64,000 nt of DNA from Anthopleura xanthogrammica (GCA_964019055.1 OZ025214.1:682001-746000); one strand, 5' to 3'; counted from the stretch's first letter, positions 36,601 to 49,730 are shown. Notes: a model not told the origin generated them from the letters alone. Translations and numbers: made by a program.

Positions 36601-39198
36601 TACAGAAATTAAAAGCTTAAAAATTCAAAAATAACTATTAGATAATTCGTATCTGAAAGCAGACTATCCTCAGATTAGGTCTATCCCTCTTTTTACAGGA
36701 AAAATTGCAAGTTCTAAGAAATTGTGTGGAAAAGAGTTGAACTTGTCTGCCATCATTTCACGTAGCAACCCAAACTTTCGTTTAAAACACGTTTTTATCA
36801 TCAATTCCTATTCATCAAAAACAGTGAATTGAAGTCGTCGGAATAAAAAAAGGATCTAAATAATAAGTTACAAGGAAACCCCCGTTGCTGTAGAGCTTAA
36901 AGAAGATTAAAATACAACAATAAAAAGAAAGACATTACACGATTTGTGAATGTCATTTTGAGAGGGAAGCCTTTCGAAGTTTAATTTCTGACAACAAAAT
37001 GGCCTTTCAAAGTGAAAGTCAGCACTGAGGGATACAATTAACTTGATCTTTTTGTAGTCCAGAATTCAAAAAGTGAATCGTAGTAACAAAACTTCCGTTT
37101 TACATTTCTTGCTAAAAATGCTCTAAAATCTTTAAAAATAAAAAAAGTTTTAAACTGCAAATCTTTGAAAACCGTTCAAGTTGCAGTTTGAATCAAAATT
37201 CAATTTTAATTTGAAGTTAGAACTTTTTAATTTGACAGGAATGAATAGCACTGGACTCCCCACTGGACTCTGAAGAGCCAAACTCTGTGATTTAGATTTT
37301 AAAAGAATACAAGCTTGACTTTTAATCCCCGCTGCGTAGAACCTTCAAGACATACCTGATATATACGGATTACTATTTAAAGAAACTGTAAAGAAAAGAA
37401 GAAAGTTTTAAACTTTTGAAGTTTACTGTGGGGATTAAACCTTTAAGCTTAAAAAGAAGCCTCTTTTGTATTAAATCTCTTACACAATGAAATCTACTTT
37501 GTACGAGTTGAAAAAGTTTTTTTTACAACTTATACTAATCAAATATAATACTAGTTTTTTATCGGTCGAAAAAATATGAGAAGTATGAAAATTTTCTTGC
37601 TAAAGCCGTATCTTTTTTTAATCATGAAATTTGAACTTCAAACTGTTGGGAAATAATTCAGTATTTTTCACCAAAGAACTTGCACAAAAGTCATGATAAA
37701 TTCCTATCAAAAGATTTACTTTTTTAATTTGCCTTTAGTGGGTAGAAATTAAGTTTGCTTTGACAAGAAGCACTGCAGAAATAAAGGGTTGTTTTGATTG
37801 CAGAGTTTTTACAATACAATTTGATCAAATTAGCAAAGAAATAGAAGAATTGTTACCTCGATATCTTAGGAAAGTGTGAACTCGAGGTTGTAGTTGTACT
37901 AACAATTTGTACTTTAAGGTTTTTTAGCTAAAAAAACGCGCACATACAAAATCTAGTACACAACTTTTGGAATAATGACAAAATATGGCTCCTTTGGCAA
38001 CAGACTTGGAGAATAGTAAATAGTAGTTAATGTTTGTTATTGTAGAACGAAAACGTCTCTAAATGCAGATAAACTGTAAAAAGACTAAGTTGAAGCCAGC
38101 TTCATCACTGCAGGTCTAAATAAAATGCAAAGATAAAAAGATCTCCATAAAATGGTCAATCAATAACAGATGGGGGAGTGTATTATGTATTTGACCAGTA
38201 CCTGGTCCGTTCAACATCAAGCACAAAGCAAGGAAAGAAAAAAACCACATTCAAATACCTCAAAAGACTAAACTTTATGTTATATCAACAATATGGTCAT
38301 GTTGTTTAGAAATTAAAATGGCTTTGTTCAAGGAAAATGGCCAAATTCAGACTCGTTAAGTGAGCCATTACCGGTAGTTAACGTAGTATATCCATAATGA
38401 ATCATGACATTTTTTCCCCTACATTTCCGAACGAACTGTTTGACTTGACTTTAAAGACCTTCAAAAGACATCGTGTACAATAATATTCGAGCACTCTTCA
38501 AATTACTGCGATTGTGGACGCCCCTTCTCGATGGCACTCCTCGATAAGCTTTCAAAATAGTTAGCTAGTCACAATAAGGGTTTCTTTTTACGAGCCTAGG
38601 CCGCTATCAAAATCAATAGATTTCTGTTCCCTAAAGGTTTAATAACAACTATGGTTCTACAGATTCGCGATTAACTTTTTTTATCGTAAACTTGACATTC
38701 TGATTAGTCTTTAATAGTCAGTCCATCTGCGAACGTGCTCTTTTCTACACCATGGGCAAAACCGGCTCTTAAATATACATTAAGCAAATGAAATGGCCTA
38801 CAGTAAGCTCAGGTAGTCATGGTAACCGTTTGACTAGGTCTTGCATGTTCTGTGTTCTCCTATAAGGATATTCATACAGCCAAAAAGAAAAAGAACAATA
38901 GAAAAGACTAAAAGAGCAAAAATAATAAGAACAATCTGTAATGGTATTGAAATAGGACTTTCAAACTAGCTAATTACTTTCTGGGTCGCCACTTTAAGTT
39001 TTGTAGCAGATGTCTAATCAAGACCGGTTTATCTTGAAAATAGTAGACTAAACGGCCAGCTTTCTTGAAGGCACGAGCCGTTGAACTAGCGCGGTCACTA
39101 AGGATAGAATACAAAGACTAGATAATAAAGCAACGAATCTCAATTAATTCTTCATCGCCGGATCTCATTATAACGAATAGCGAAGGGGGTGGAAAGAC
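33613..39198. other. Long gene-free, AT-rich region upstream of the Not-type gene
   Basis: No ORF with recognisable motifs, no exon chain, and noticeably fewer foldback repeats than the rest of the window. It may hold distal regulatory DNA for the homeobox gene to its right; that is inference. Confidence 0.4.
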
Positions 39199-39208
39199 TA
39201 TTTATAAG
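39199..39208 (+). promoter_or_regulatory. TATA box of the Not-type homeobox gene
   Basis: TATTTATAAG lies about 55 bp before the predicted ATG at 39261, a suitable position for a short 5' UTR. Confidence 0.55.
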
Positions 39209-39260
39209 AGAAGGCTGACTTGTGAAGTGTGTTCATCGACGTCCCCGACTTCACTGCCGC

Positions 39261-42200
39261 ATGACCATGAGTGCTGCTCATCATCATCATCATCATCATT
39301 CAGGCCTAACAAGATCACATCGACAGTTATTACACGGGTATTATGTCCTTCCTTGCTGCACGGCACAACATTGTGGCTTTCAAGCCCCAAGTGAACCTGT
39401 ACGACATGTAAGACAATCTTCATTCTCGATCGAATCAATCCTAAATACCACTACATCAGCACCGCCTTTACCAAGCAGAGCCACCACTTCCTTTTCCATG
39501 GATTTTCTACAAAAGCAAAGCCAAGCATCTTCTTTGGCCACCAGCTTATCTCCCTTACAAAGATTACAGCCCTACCCTGAATATTACAGCAGGACACTCT
39601 CGTCTTCTTTGATGGACGACAAAGGTAAGACCAGATAATCCGCTCTTCTTGTACTCCAGAGTAGAGGAAACTTTTAAATAAGTTATAAATACACTTAACA
39701 TAAAGTAGACTTCCAAAAGAAAGACGAATATTTGCAAATTTCCCCCCATTAAATCAAGAGCTCTCAACCGGCAAACAATCGTCTATTTCACTCAAATAGT
39801 TCAAAGTTATGATACAAAAAGCGAAGAGTTTCTACTACATTTACACTCTATTGCACTATTGATTGGATTATTGATTTGTTTAGAGTAAGTATTAGTACAA
39901 CATTGATTGTACTGTTTTTAAAAAAAGTCACAATTTAATGCTAAATTCTGCATGAAACTGTGAAGTACCAGATAAATCAAATACAAAAGAATTCAGCACG
40001 AAAATATCTCTGTTTGTATAGCCCAAGTTTGAAGAGTTATCAGCTAATTTTTCAAATGAAAATTGATTTTTTTTATAAGTTTTTCCTATAGAATGGATGA
40101 AGGATTAAATAAATCTCAGAATAGCGAAAAGAAAATGAGTTTCCAATAAGATTTTCAAAATAAGAGATAACAGAAAAAAACGTTATTCACAATTAACATC
40201 GGGACGGCTAGTTTTTGCCATTCTTTTTGAAGAAAAAAAGATTTAAAAATCTCTCGAATGACCCAAAATAGCCTTGTAATTTGTCTTCTTTTCACCCAAA
40301 CAAATTCACGTTTTCATCGAGAGTAGAAGGCAAAAGAAAAAAATCACTTCAAAAGTGACTTCACCGAGTAAACTATGAATGTTCATTTAGAGTTGTGGTC
40401 TAGATTAATCATTGATAATGACCAAATAATCCTGCTAGTCCTGACTAGAGTATAATTATAATTGTCTTTTATAGTGTTTCACTAGTTCAACAAAAGCTTC
40501 TTACCGGGCATTTTTAACGAGATTAGTTTTTGATCATTATTACAAGATTATTTTTTCAGTTCTTGTATTTTTTCCTTCAGTTCTCGCTGTTATTATTCTC
40601 CTTTTATATAATAAGAATTGATACTGAAATACCTTGTACATTTTCGTTTCTATTTTCATACTTCTCATACCTTTTTGAAGTCAAATTGAGTTGTTTTTTT
40701 GTTTTTTTTCCAAAGAGAAATTTGCATTAAGGCTTTAGGCTACATACATAAAGGATGTAAAAAACGCGCGACAAGCAACACTAAAACTCAGTTCCCGATG
40801 CTTACAACTTTTTGCAATCTAACTTTTATTTTCCAGAGTTCCATCTTTATTCTTCTGAACGTTATGATTTCTTCTTTTTCCCTTTAAAAATTTTTTGTTG
40901 TTGTATAATTTGTGTGATAATTTATTTTTGATTTCGCCTTTTAATAAACAAATCCATTGTTTCGTGTTTCACTGTTTATTCTTGTCTTTCTAGTCACTGG
41001 ATATCTCTCTCAGTTTTACTCTCGACATTAATTGTTCTTCAACCTTGCCAATTTTAACGGAGAAATAAGCATCTTTATATCTCAGTTAGTAATTACTCGA
41101 ATCCTCTTCTCAACAATAGCTACCCGTTAGGCACAATCGTTTTGAATAACGATCCACAAAACAGCAATTAAAGCAAGACTAAAACAGCCTCTTGTGCCTT
41201 AGCTGTGTTAACAATAACTTATGGCGCATCAGCAGGTGTATTGTCCGTCGTAAGCTGGGATTACTCGATTTACCAAATCTCAAAATAAAACAGCCCTCAC
41301 GAATGATTTAAACAGACAATTAGCAGTCGTAATCTGTGAAAACTGACTGGTTAATGACCAGAAGGCGCCAATACTACGAATCACATGACAGGGGATAAAT
41401 CATGTTGGAGTTTGCCCTGTCGTGTTTCAAGAGAACCGACCCTGACTAATTGTCCATTACTTTTTAATGATTGTAGTTTAATGACCGAGTCATTTATCGA
41501 ATATAATCATTAGAAATGGATGCTCATTTAGCTGTAACGACGTTAATTTGAAGCGAAATTTCCGTCGGAATAACCTGCAAATCTCCAAGTTAATTCAAGA
41601 ATAGTAATGTTCTAGATATATCTATTTTGCTATTCAATTTGTGCGTCTTTCCTTGATTTGCCTTGCAATTTCGATATATACAAATACTTCCTACGCTATC
41701 CTTTGCTATAGGGGCGATATCTTCAATCAATTGGCCAGTAAAGTTTCATAGAAAACTTTGTATATGGACACTGCCCTTTGGACGTTATTATATCGTGTAA
41801 TGATTTGTTATGGGTTTGTTCAACTATGAAATAAGACTGCGAACACGAGTAAATTAAAAGCATCTTTAGGACTATTATTTGCCTTACTCCAAGCTTAACA
41901 TTCTTAAGAGACCGGTCATTATTTAGCAAACAGAGAGAGGGGCATTAATTTTCATGCGAGACAGGATGAACAAACAGAGGAAAGCAGGGAGAGGGGGGGG
42001 GGGGGGAGTTTGACCATGGCATGACCAGCTTGCTTTAACTGCATCATTCATATTCAAGAACCTTCTTCTTTGATAAAGAAATAATACTCAAGTGAATGAC
42101 ACTTGTAGAATGGAAGGGTCTAGTCTGTATTTGACAAAATTTAGATTCTTTGAATGAAGTTTTGCATTTTCATTTTTAACTTATAATGATTCTTTTTTTC

Positions 42201-42489
42201 TCCAGTCGAGTGTACGCATGCGCAGACGACGAAACGACCGTGGAAAGCCGAGAAACCAAAACGAGTGCGAACCATCTTCTCGCCTGATCAACTCGAACGT
42301 CTAGAGAAAGAATTCGATAACCAACAATACATTGTGGGAACCGAACGGTTCTACCTCGCTTCAGAACTGGGACTAACCGAAACACAGGTCAAAGTTTGGT
42401 TCCAAAACAGGAGAATAAAATGGAGGAAGCAAAACTTGGAATTACCGAAAACTGATAAAGACGACGATGAAGAAGAGGAAGAAAACTAA
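39261..42489 (+). CDS. noto: Not/Noto-type homeobox transcription factor, 215 aa
   Basis: Two exons, 39261-39624 and 42206-42489, joined in phase (G|TC). The N-terminal part has a run of seven His encoded by CAT codons (residues 7-13) and an eh1-like repression motif, FSIESIL (55-61), which recruits Groucho/TLE co-repressors in related proteins. The homeodomain spans residues 139-198 with Gln50 and Asn51 in [13 protein letters not shown]. The helix 1-2 region [16 protein letters not shown] carries the VGTER signature of the Not (flh, Xnot, Noto) family. An acidic C-terminus (DDDEEEEEN) follows. The intron of 2.6 kb lies before the homeodomain. Not genes pattern the notochord and organiser in vertebrates; the cnidarian role is not shown by sequence. 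An earlier GTG in the same frame at 39222 is not used as a start here. Confidence 0.88.
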
Positions 42490-44167
42490 ATGTACAGGAC
42501 AATTTTCAGTTGAAGTGAATTTCATGTCTTTTTTTATATTTTTACAGTTAGATAGTGAAAGGGTTTAGGTTTCCATCAGTTTCTAGAGGGATTTCCGTCA
42601 TTAAAATGTTAATTGTTGTTTTGCAACCAATCCTGAGAAAGCCAAAAGACAAAGACATGACGGCCATGTTGGTGGTCCGTCTTAACTTTTGTTCATACAC
42701 CAACATAAGAGAACTACAACTTTTAGAAATGGAGACAATACATTTACCCGCTTTGTCACCCTATAATTTCACTCATATAACATACTTTCATAAGGTTCTA
42801 AATTTCCAAAAATATACATTTTTGACGTCATTACTTACCATCAGTCACGTGATCAAAGTGGCTTTTGTCTTGCGAATGTGTTGAATGTACTATAATATTG
42901 ACGACCTGGTGGTTTCTTGCATTAAAAATAATAACAGATAAAAATAAATAAAAATAAAGTATAATATTAAAGATACTATGATATTATGCTATTAAAGACA
43001 CAATTCATAGTATTGGGTTATTAGTATGATTATCACAATTTATTAGATATGATTGCATTACTAATTTAGAATCAGTGATTATCTGGATTGCATTACTAAT
43101 ATATTAATAATACATTGATAATATATTAGTAATATAAAGCCTATAAGTCGGGGAATTAATAAATAACTTTAGCGAAAATCAATATTCATGATTCACATTG
43201 ATCATAATGTAAATAACAAAACTTAAGGTTATGATGTAAATTGTGAGAAGGCGAAGTGTAAAATAGACATTTGTATCCAAACTATACATTTTGAAACACG
43301 AATAAAGTTTATTAGTTAAAGAAATGTGTTCATTAATGAAAAATATATTCTCCTAATGTCCAGTTTTCATAGCAAAGGATATATTTTGTGGAGTATTTCG
43401 ATTAATTATTTGGCCACGTGTGAGTTTACTGGCGTTAAACTTTCTTTACTAAATACTGTTATGTACTAAAAAATACCTTTTTCGATGCCATAAGACCAGC
43501 TTATCCGTGTGCTTCTGAATGACAAGTTTGCTATTATGGATATTACGGTAGCCTACGGTGGGCTGGCAGTTTGAAAAGATTGAAAATCCTCGTCAACATT
43601 AAATGGCTGCCATGATGTCTTGTTGAATCTTAGCTTTACGATTTCGCGCTCTTTTCGAAAGTTGTGCGTATTACGTCACCGCACGTGAAAACGTAGTATA
43701 TATGCGCATCATTGGCTGAATAACCAATACGGGCTTTTAGAGGTTTATCTATCTATTTCCGCAATATAAACATGGAAAAGTTTCAAGACATGCAGAATTT
43801 CCATCAACTGAAGTGCCAGCTTGCGCATCATTTATGAAACTTCAAAACCACGATAAGAAAAACTTTTCTGGCTACAGTTATTGTACTCCTTTATTAAAGA
43901 ACAGAACAAAAAACAGACGAATCATACTTAACATATTAAAGAAATGATTAAAAATCATAGACACACACGGATACAAAAATGGAAATAAAATGTTCAAAAA
44001 CCCTTTACGAGGATGGGTACCCTGTGATAAAAAAGAACCACAGGAAACCCATGTTAGACATTACCCAGGGTTCAATTCGTTCTTCTTCTCTCTTGGACGC
44101 CATCTTGGATCGGTGTTTTTCTAGTTTGGCGTAAATATTCAAGGTTTTTGGTTTCTAGGGATCGAGA
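42490..44167. other. Intergenic, 3' of the Not-type gene and ATP5ME promoter
   Basis: Several overlapping AATAAA signals at about 42940-42957 could end the homeobox transcript. The rest is AT-rich with palindromic TATTAATAATA stretches near 43080-43140. The last 100 bp hold the ATP synthase e promoter. Confidence 0.45.
44099..44108 (-). promoter_or_regulatory. YY1-type motif in the ATP5ME promoter
   Basis: GCCATCTTGG (complement CCAAGATGGC) lies 60 bp before the start codon. This motif is common just downstream of transcription starts in mitochondrial and housekeeping genes. Confidence 0.5.
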
Positions 44168-45198
44168 ATGCCCGTCAACGTACACCCAGCTATTAGAGTA
44201 AGTAATATTTTAAACGCTTATTAAGCTTAGAACCTCAGTGCTTGTTTGTAGCTAGACTTTTTCAGCGAGTTAAGCTTGCCTTGCTACACTTGGTCATCCA
44301 TTAACCTCTGTTAGCAGACTAAACGTTTCATTGAATTCATTAATATAGTTTAACTTAAAGCCTACGTGAACCATAACTACATGTCTGGCTAATATTAGTT
44401 CATGTTTTTTTCTTCTAGTTCTCAAGATATGCTGCTCTTTTTATTGGAGTTGCATATGGATATAGAAGAAATGGTTAGTGGTGCTAAAAACGTTGGAAAA
44501 TTTATGGTCATCGGTAGAGGGCGATTGCACAGAGATGTTAGCAAATTAAGAGCTACAAATGCTATACTAAATATACTTATATCATGACAGAAGTAACAGT
44601 AATCCCCAGGGATAAAGAGTGTTCCTACTTTTGATTGACTACAGCTAGAAACAAACAAACAAATAAAAACCCAGTTGATAGCCTAAACATAGTGTCCCAA
44701 TGATATTAGAAATTGCTGAAAATATCTTTTAGCAAATCACAGTTAATTCAGGAACAAAGCCCTGCTTCCTGGAAGTTTGTGCTGCAATGCTTCTTTTTGA
44801 CCTTCGTGTTGGCTATCATTCTTTGTAGAATATCTCAAGCCTAAAGCAGCTCATGACAGAGAAGTAGAAGCATTAAGAGCAAAAGAAAAGGCTGAATTAG
44901 AAGAAGCAAGAAGGATTGCTGCAGCAAAAGGTTTGTTATTTGAATTCAGGACCGTAGCTAGGGAAGAGGCATGGCAGGCTCAGTTCCACCAATCAGATGT
45001 TTGTTGACATTTACTGTAGAGCCGTAGCAGGGGTAGGTGTCTGGGAGGTCTGACATACATCCAAAAAGGCATTTAGAAATGCTTTCGATACATTTTCAGA
45101 GAGATGAAAATGCATTCGTGTGGAACATGCTTGAACAAAATTTTATACCATATTAACTCTATCTTTTCTTTGTTCTCATTTCAGATCCATTATTTTGA
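44168..45198 (+). CDS. ATP5ME: ATP synthase subunit e, mitochondrial, 66 aa
   Basis: Four exons: 44168-44197, 44419-44473, 44829-44930, 45185-45198; all GT-AG and in phase. The protein begins MPVNVHPAIRFSRYAALFIG. The conserved order is HPAIR, then RYAALFIGVAYGYRRNEYLKP, as in vertebrate subunit e. The GxxxG motif (Gly20, Gly24) in the single membrane helix is the one used to dimerise F1Fo-ATP synthase in the inner mitochondrial membrane. A charged helix rich in Glu, Lys and Ala fills the C-terminal half, ending KDPLF. The gene is too fragmented to show as one long ORF. ATTAAA follows at about 45344. Confidence 0.93.
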
Positions 45199-46185
45199 AT
45201 TAAGTGTTCATTGTCAATCATGTGACTACAGTGAATTTTTGAAGAATATTTAAAGGGAGTACTTTACTGGCAGTATGATGTTAAAAGAACTGAGAATGTG
45301 ATATTGTACATGTAATTACATTCAACTCTTTGTCACCACACTTATTAAAATGATTTTTAAAAGAACAGTTTCTTCTCTTTATCACATTCTTATTCATGTA
45401 GCCTTGATTTTTGAGGACATTGTGCAAATCAAAGAACTTGAACTGTTTTTAACCTGTTATTGTGTTTAGCTGCAAGTTACTTCATTTATTAAAGCCGGCA
45501 CACACTAGGCGTCAAGTCGCTGCAACACAATGCAGGGACACGTCGCTGCGACAATTCCCCTCGAGTGTACTGTGGAATTTCTGTGAAAAATCTTGTCCCA
45601 GTGACAGAATCTTGCCCCTGCAACATGTTGCATAAATTCAAACTGGTTATTATTATGGTTATTATGTATCCCTCCGTAAATAAAGTTATTGTATTGTATT
45701 GTATTGTATTGTATTGGTTTGAATTCATGCAAACCTGTTGCAGCCACACTGAGTGATAGTGGTGTTGTCGCATTGTGTATACACATGGAGGGTATTGTCC
45801 CCGCTTTGTGTTGCAGCGACTTGACGTCTAGTGTGTGCTGACCTTCATAGCATTAGGTATGACGTTGGATAAATGTGGTTTGCACTAATGACTGCACTAC
45901 CCCTCCACACCAAGACTCGGGTACATTCTGCACTCAAAAAGCAAGAGCAGCACTGTACTTTGCCTTGTATGTTAATGTTGCTTTTCTCATTCTCTACACC
46001 TCCTCCAGTATGTTTTGTATCACACGCTTGTCTACTTGAATGCTTGAACACTTTATTATATCTCAACATCACACTTTATTTTCTATAATACATGTACATT
46101 ATATAAAAAACTATATACATAGAACCACTGAGGTATAAGCTTGTTTAGAGAATTCTTTCCAAACATGTGTAAAGCTGCCAGACTT
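45199..46185. other. Convergent intergenic region
   Basis: Separates the 3' ends of ATP5ME (+) and the CLAMP gene (-). Mostly occupied by the foldback element at 45491-45845. Confidence 0.6.
45491..45845. repeat. Foldback MITE-like element with internal TTGTA repeats
   Basis: Ends GGCACACACTAGGCGTCAAG and CTTGACGTCTAGTGTGTGCT are inverted; GTCGCTGCAACACA also pairs. The centre contains a TATTG/TTGTA pentanucleotide run near 45690. Confidence 0.8.
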
Positions 46186-49100
46186 TTATCTTTTGGTTAT
46201 CTTAGCTGCATAATTATTTTCCCTGTCTTTTAGCTTTGTTTCAACTTCAATCTGAATGAAAGGGGGAAAAAAAAAATACTTAGGTTTGAAGTGATTTTGT
46301 ATTTGAACTTCCAAAAGGAAAATTACCTTGAAATTTTCGAATATGTCGTCAGCTGTCTTTCGAACAATAGTTTTGATGTGTTCGGCTTTGATGGTGGTGA
46401 GTATATCTTTAGCAATCTCATCTGATTCTCCTTTTTCTTTTGAAATAGAATAAAACAATACAAAAATATCAGAATAACATAACTGAAAAATCAGAAAGTT
46501 GTATATTATGAAGAGTAGAAAAAAAGTTTTTTTTTCTTACCTTCTCCATTTTCTCCAGCCTTTGAGAATAGAGAAAAAAATACAGTTATAATTGATCACA
46601 ACAAATAAGTCAGCATGATGCAAGAGGAGCACAAGCCAATGCAAGAAAAAATCTTCTGTTCTCTTGTGCTTGCACTATTTCCTTTCATAGTGAGAACAAG
46701 CACAAGCTTGAAGTTGAGTCTGCTTGCATTGGCTTGAGCCACTAGTGAGAACTAGGCTTAATAGACTGGAATGAGATCTACAGCAAGAGAGAGGTCACAA
46801 TGCATACATATACCCAACACTAATTGGGTAAGAGAATGGCTATAATAGATAATAGATAATAGTTTAATTTTACCTCGTCAGTTGTCTCTGGTTCAGGTGT
46901 AGGGGGAGGGGTCATGATGTATTCACGCCAAAGATCCTCCGTCATTCCCTCATCTAATGGTGGAGGAAAGGGAATATCTGCCATTGGTGGTATTTCTACC
47001 TGAACCTATTGTCATTGAGTATTTTGTTAGTATTGAGTTAGTGCTGAGTTTTGAATTTGTTTGTACAGACTCTCACCTCAGTGGTTATGACCTCTTCTTG
47101 TGGTTCTTGAGTAAACAAAAACTCGTAGAGTTTAAAATGCTGAAATAAGCTGAGAAAGAAAGTAAGATGTTAGCTTAACAGTGATCTCAAAAGACGCAGG
47201 CAGCCAATGTTAAAAAATTTGAATTATTCACAAAGCAACTGTATTTCAACAATTTTTTCCATCACTTTTAGTTATTCCGAGGCTGCAGAAAAAACTGGAT
47301 TGAGCTGGCATTGCATTGCATTGTGGGACTTTTTTAGCTGACAAAATAGACACCATCTTGGAAATGTGTCCCCTAAAACAGTCCCACAATGCACTGCAAT
47401 GCCAACTCTACCCAGTTTTTCCCTTAAACTCAGAATAGCTAATTGAAAACAAATAATGTAAGACCGAACTGTAACTCATACCTATCAGAAAAATAATTAG
47501 TGATGATTTTGGCCTGGCTGATATCAAAGCATTCAAGTCCTCCACTCTTAGAACAGTTCTCCACTCCAATACCAACTAGCAGCCTCTTGAACTCTCTGAG
47601 ACTCTCAGCCAGTGATATATGCTTGTCTAGGAATGACAACAATAACAAAACATAAAGTAAGGTCTGGTTCTCTCTTCAAGGGTGAAGGGAGTGAGGATAA
47701 ATTTATACTGTGTAGTATGTTCCATACTTCCTCCAAGGAGGGCAACTGGTAATCCCAAGGGATGAAGGTTTGTGGAAGTTATATTTTGTGTCTGTTTGGG
47801 AGGGTTTGCAGATGAGTTAATGGAACTTCCTGGGACTACAAGGGTGCAGATATTTTGAAGGCTACCAAGTTGCAGAATTTTAAAATGTTTTTTAAAAATA
47901 AATTTCATAATCCCTGACCAGCAAAGTAAAAGAGAGATCCAGGCTCATCTCCAGGACTTTGGAGAGGGGTGTTTGTATTGGCTTTTTATGGTTGAAGTAA
48001 CGTTGAAAAGAGAGAGGGGGAGGTGGTGTTCATTTGCACCTTTCAGCCACACCTGGCCACAACCCTGTGATGCTTACCTTTAATATTTTCTACTAATATC
48101 TTTAAAAGTGTGAAGAATGCAGAAGTCTGCTGGGTGTTGAATCTTTGTTCCTTTGTAAACCTAAAAAGTCTTTGTTAAGGAATGCCATAGATATGCTGAC
48201 TGGTATGTTGGACTTTTTGACCTTTGCGGTGTCAGTGTTTTGTTGATTTTGCATGTGGTTATGCATTGATTTTGGATTTTTTTTTTGCAGTATGCACTGT
48301 TCAAGGCCCCCCAATGTCCCCCTAAGACAGGCATTGTCCATTTACTAGCCATTATTTTTAGCCCTGCTCCATGTCAAACAGCTAAAGTAAAGAAAGCAAA
48401 TGAAGATTACAGTTCCAGCAGCAGTTTATTTACAAGATGCATGAAATTTTGGTGGGGAAAGGAAGAAATAATTTGCTAAAGTTAGTGGGTAGTGGCCCCT
48501 CATGGGAAATGCAGGTATATTTGTTATGGAAATTTATATGAACAAGGATACCAAAATCCAGCCACATAATAGTCTAAAACACAAGCTTCAGGAAGAGAAA
48601 TGTGATAGTTGGTGAAGTTCAAGATTTCTGCAAGTTTTCTGAAATGAAAAGTAAAAGTAATGAGGAGAGAAACTTACAGTACATGTCACTCAAACCTCTA
48701 CACAATAGTCACTATCAGGACAACATTTTGTTGCCATTGTAGAGAGGTGTCAGTTGTAGAGAGGTGTCAGTTACAGTATGAACGGGGGGGGGGGACTCCC
48801 CATAATGGACTATATGGGGATGCTCTGCCCGAAAGCGGTGCTTTTTTCAGGCCGCACATATAGAAAAGGGGTGGAAATTTGTGAGTTTTGGTATAAAAAG
48901 GGGTAGATTTTCTTAAAAGGTATATGAAAGGGGTACGTTTTTGCTGAAATTTGGTATAGAAAAGGGTAAGGGGTCGAGAGTCTGGGTGGAGCATCCCCGT
49001 ATGAAACGACCTGAAGTACCCCCTGGGAATGAACTCATTGGTATTTTGGCATGAGAGAGAGGGGGGAAGGAGCTTCTATGTCATCAAATTTGGAAAGACA

Positions 49101-49730
49101 AGGATCAAAGGGTCTAGTTTTAAGGACATTAGACATAAGCTCATAAATGAATGTTCTGATCATAATTTTTTTAGACACATAAGCTTATTGAAAGTTAGTG
49201 TTGGTCTGATCACTAATTAAATTCTACATTTAAATGAATACTCACGCTTCAAGCTCACGGGGTGTGAGTTCTTTTAGAGCATTCGTTTGATCCTCTGAAA
49301 TAACTTTATAAGCCAAGGATTCTTTTACTTCTTCCTACAAGACAACCACAGGTTGACTGAATTTTGATCCTTCTATAAATACATCATCATCAAGCTTTTT
49401 CAAACAAAGATAATTCCTTAATAAAGAACCATTAAGACAGATAATTAGAGTGCTTATAAAAATCAATGGTTTCTCATTTTGATTTAGGAAAAAAACGGGG
49501 CTAAAAATTATCGAATGTAAAAGAACAAAAAACGTTTCCAAGCAAATTCGACATTTTTGAAGCTCAAAAAATGAAAAACAGCTGTGACCGATTTCTCTAT
49601 AATTAAGTAAAATCAATAAACTAACTTCTTGGGAATTCCCTCCTTTTCCCTTATCTGCTTTGTTGCCCGACTTCTTTCTCTCTGAAGACTTGATTCTTAT
49701 TGCTGAACGACTTTTCTTTGCGTCCGCCAT
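46186..49730 (-). CDS. CLAMP-domain ciliary protein (C1a-32-like; CABCOCO1/CFAP119 type), 300 aa
   Basis: Ten exons from the start: 49626-49730, 49246-49334, 48552-48638, 48078-48160, 47482-47626, 47077-47149, 46874-46999, 46541-46559, 46327-46436, 46186-46251. All are GT-AG and in phase, totalling 903 bp. A Lys-rich N-terminus (MADAKKSRSAIRIKSSERKK) precedes the CLAMP region: EACVLDYYVAGFW, NTQQTSAFFTLLK, SLREFKRLLVGIG, SLFQHFKLYEFLFTQ. A Pro-rich linker (PFPPPLDEGM, PPPTPEP) and a charged helical tail follow. The family includes a subunit of the C1a projection of the axoneme central pair. Exons 3 and 8 (87 and 19 bp) are too short to show as ORFs and were found by phase. I could not decide between CABCOCO1 and CFAP119. 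Exon 7 may start 6 bp earlier. Confidence 0.8.
46627..46755. repeat. Hairpin element in CLAMP gene intron
   Basis: AGCACAAGCCAATGCAAG and CTTGCATTGGCTTGAGCC are inverted, with a second pair TCTTGTGCTTG/CAAGCACAAG inside. Confidence 0.6.
47288..47423. repeat. Foldback MITE-like element in CLAMP gene intron
   Basis: AACTGGATTGAGCTGGCATT and GCATTGTGGGAC on the left match inverted GTCCCACAATGC and AATGCCAACTCTACCCAGTT on the right. Confidence 0.75.
48775..49020. repeat. Dispersed repeat with GGGGTA-rich body
   Basis: Contains a G-run at about 48785, GAAAAGGGGTGGAAATTTG, GGTATAAAAAGGGGTAGATT and related near-repeats. No coding value; it sits in intron 2 of the CLAMP gene. Confidence 0.5.

Noticed and set aside
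39222..39260. Earlier start for the homeobox protein
   Set aside because: The upstream codon is GTG, not ATG; the first ATG in frame is 39261, correctly spaced from the TATA box.
48660..48994. Overlapping ORFs on both strands near a G-run
   Set aside because: They lie in a dispersed GGGGTA-rich repeat within a CLAMP-gene intron.
484..49730. Functional cluster linking the Not-type gene with the two ciliary genes
   Set aside because: Vertebrate Noto influences node cilia, but unrelated genes lie between and one window cannot show co-regulation; left as coincidence.
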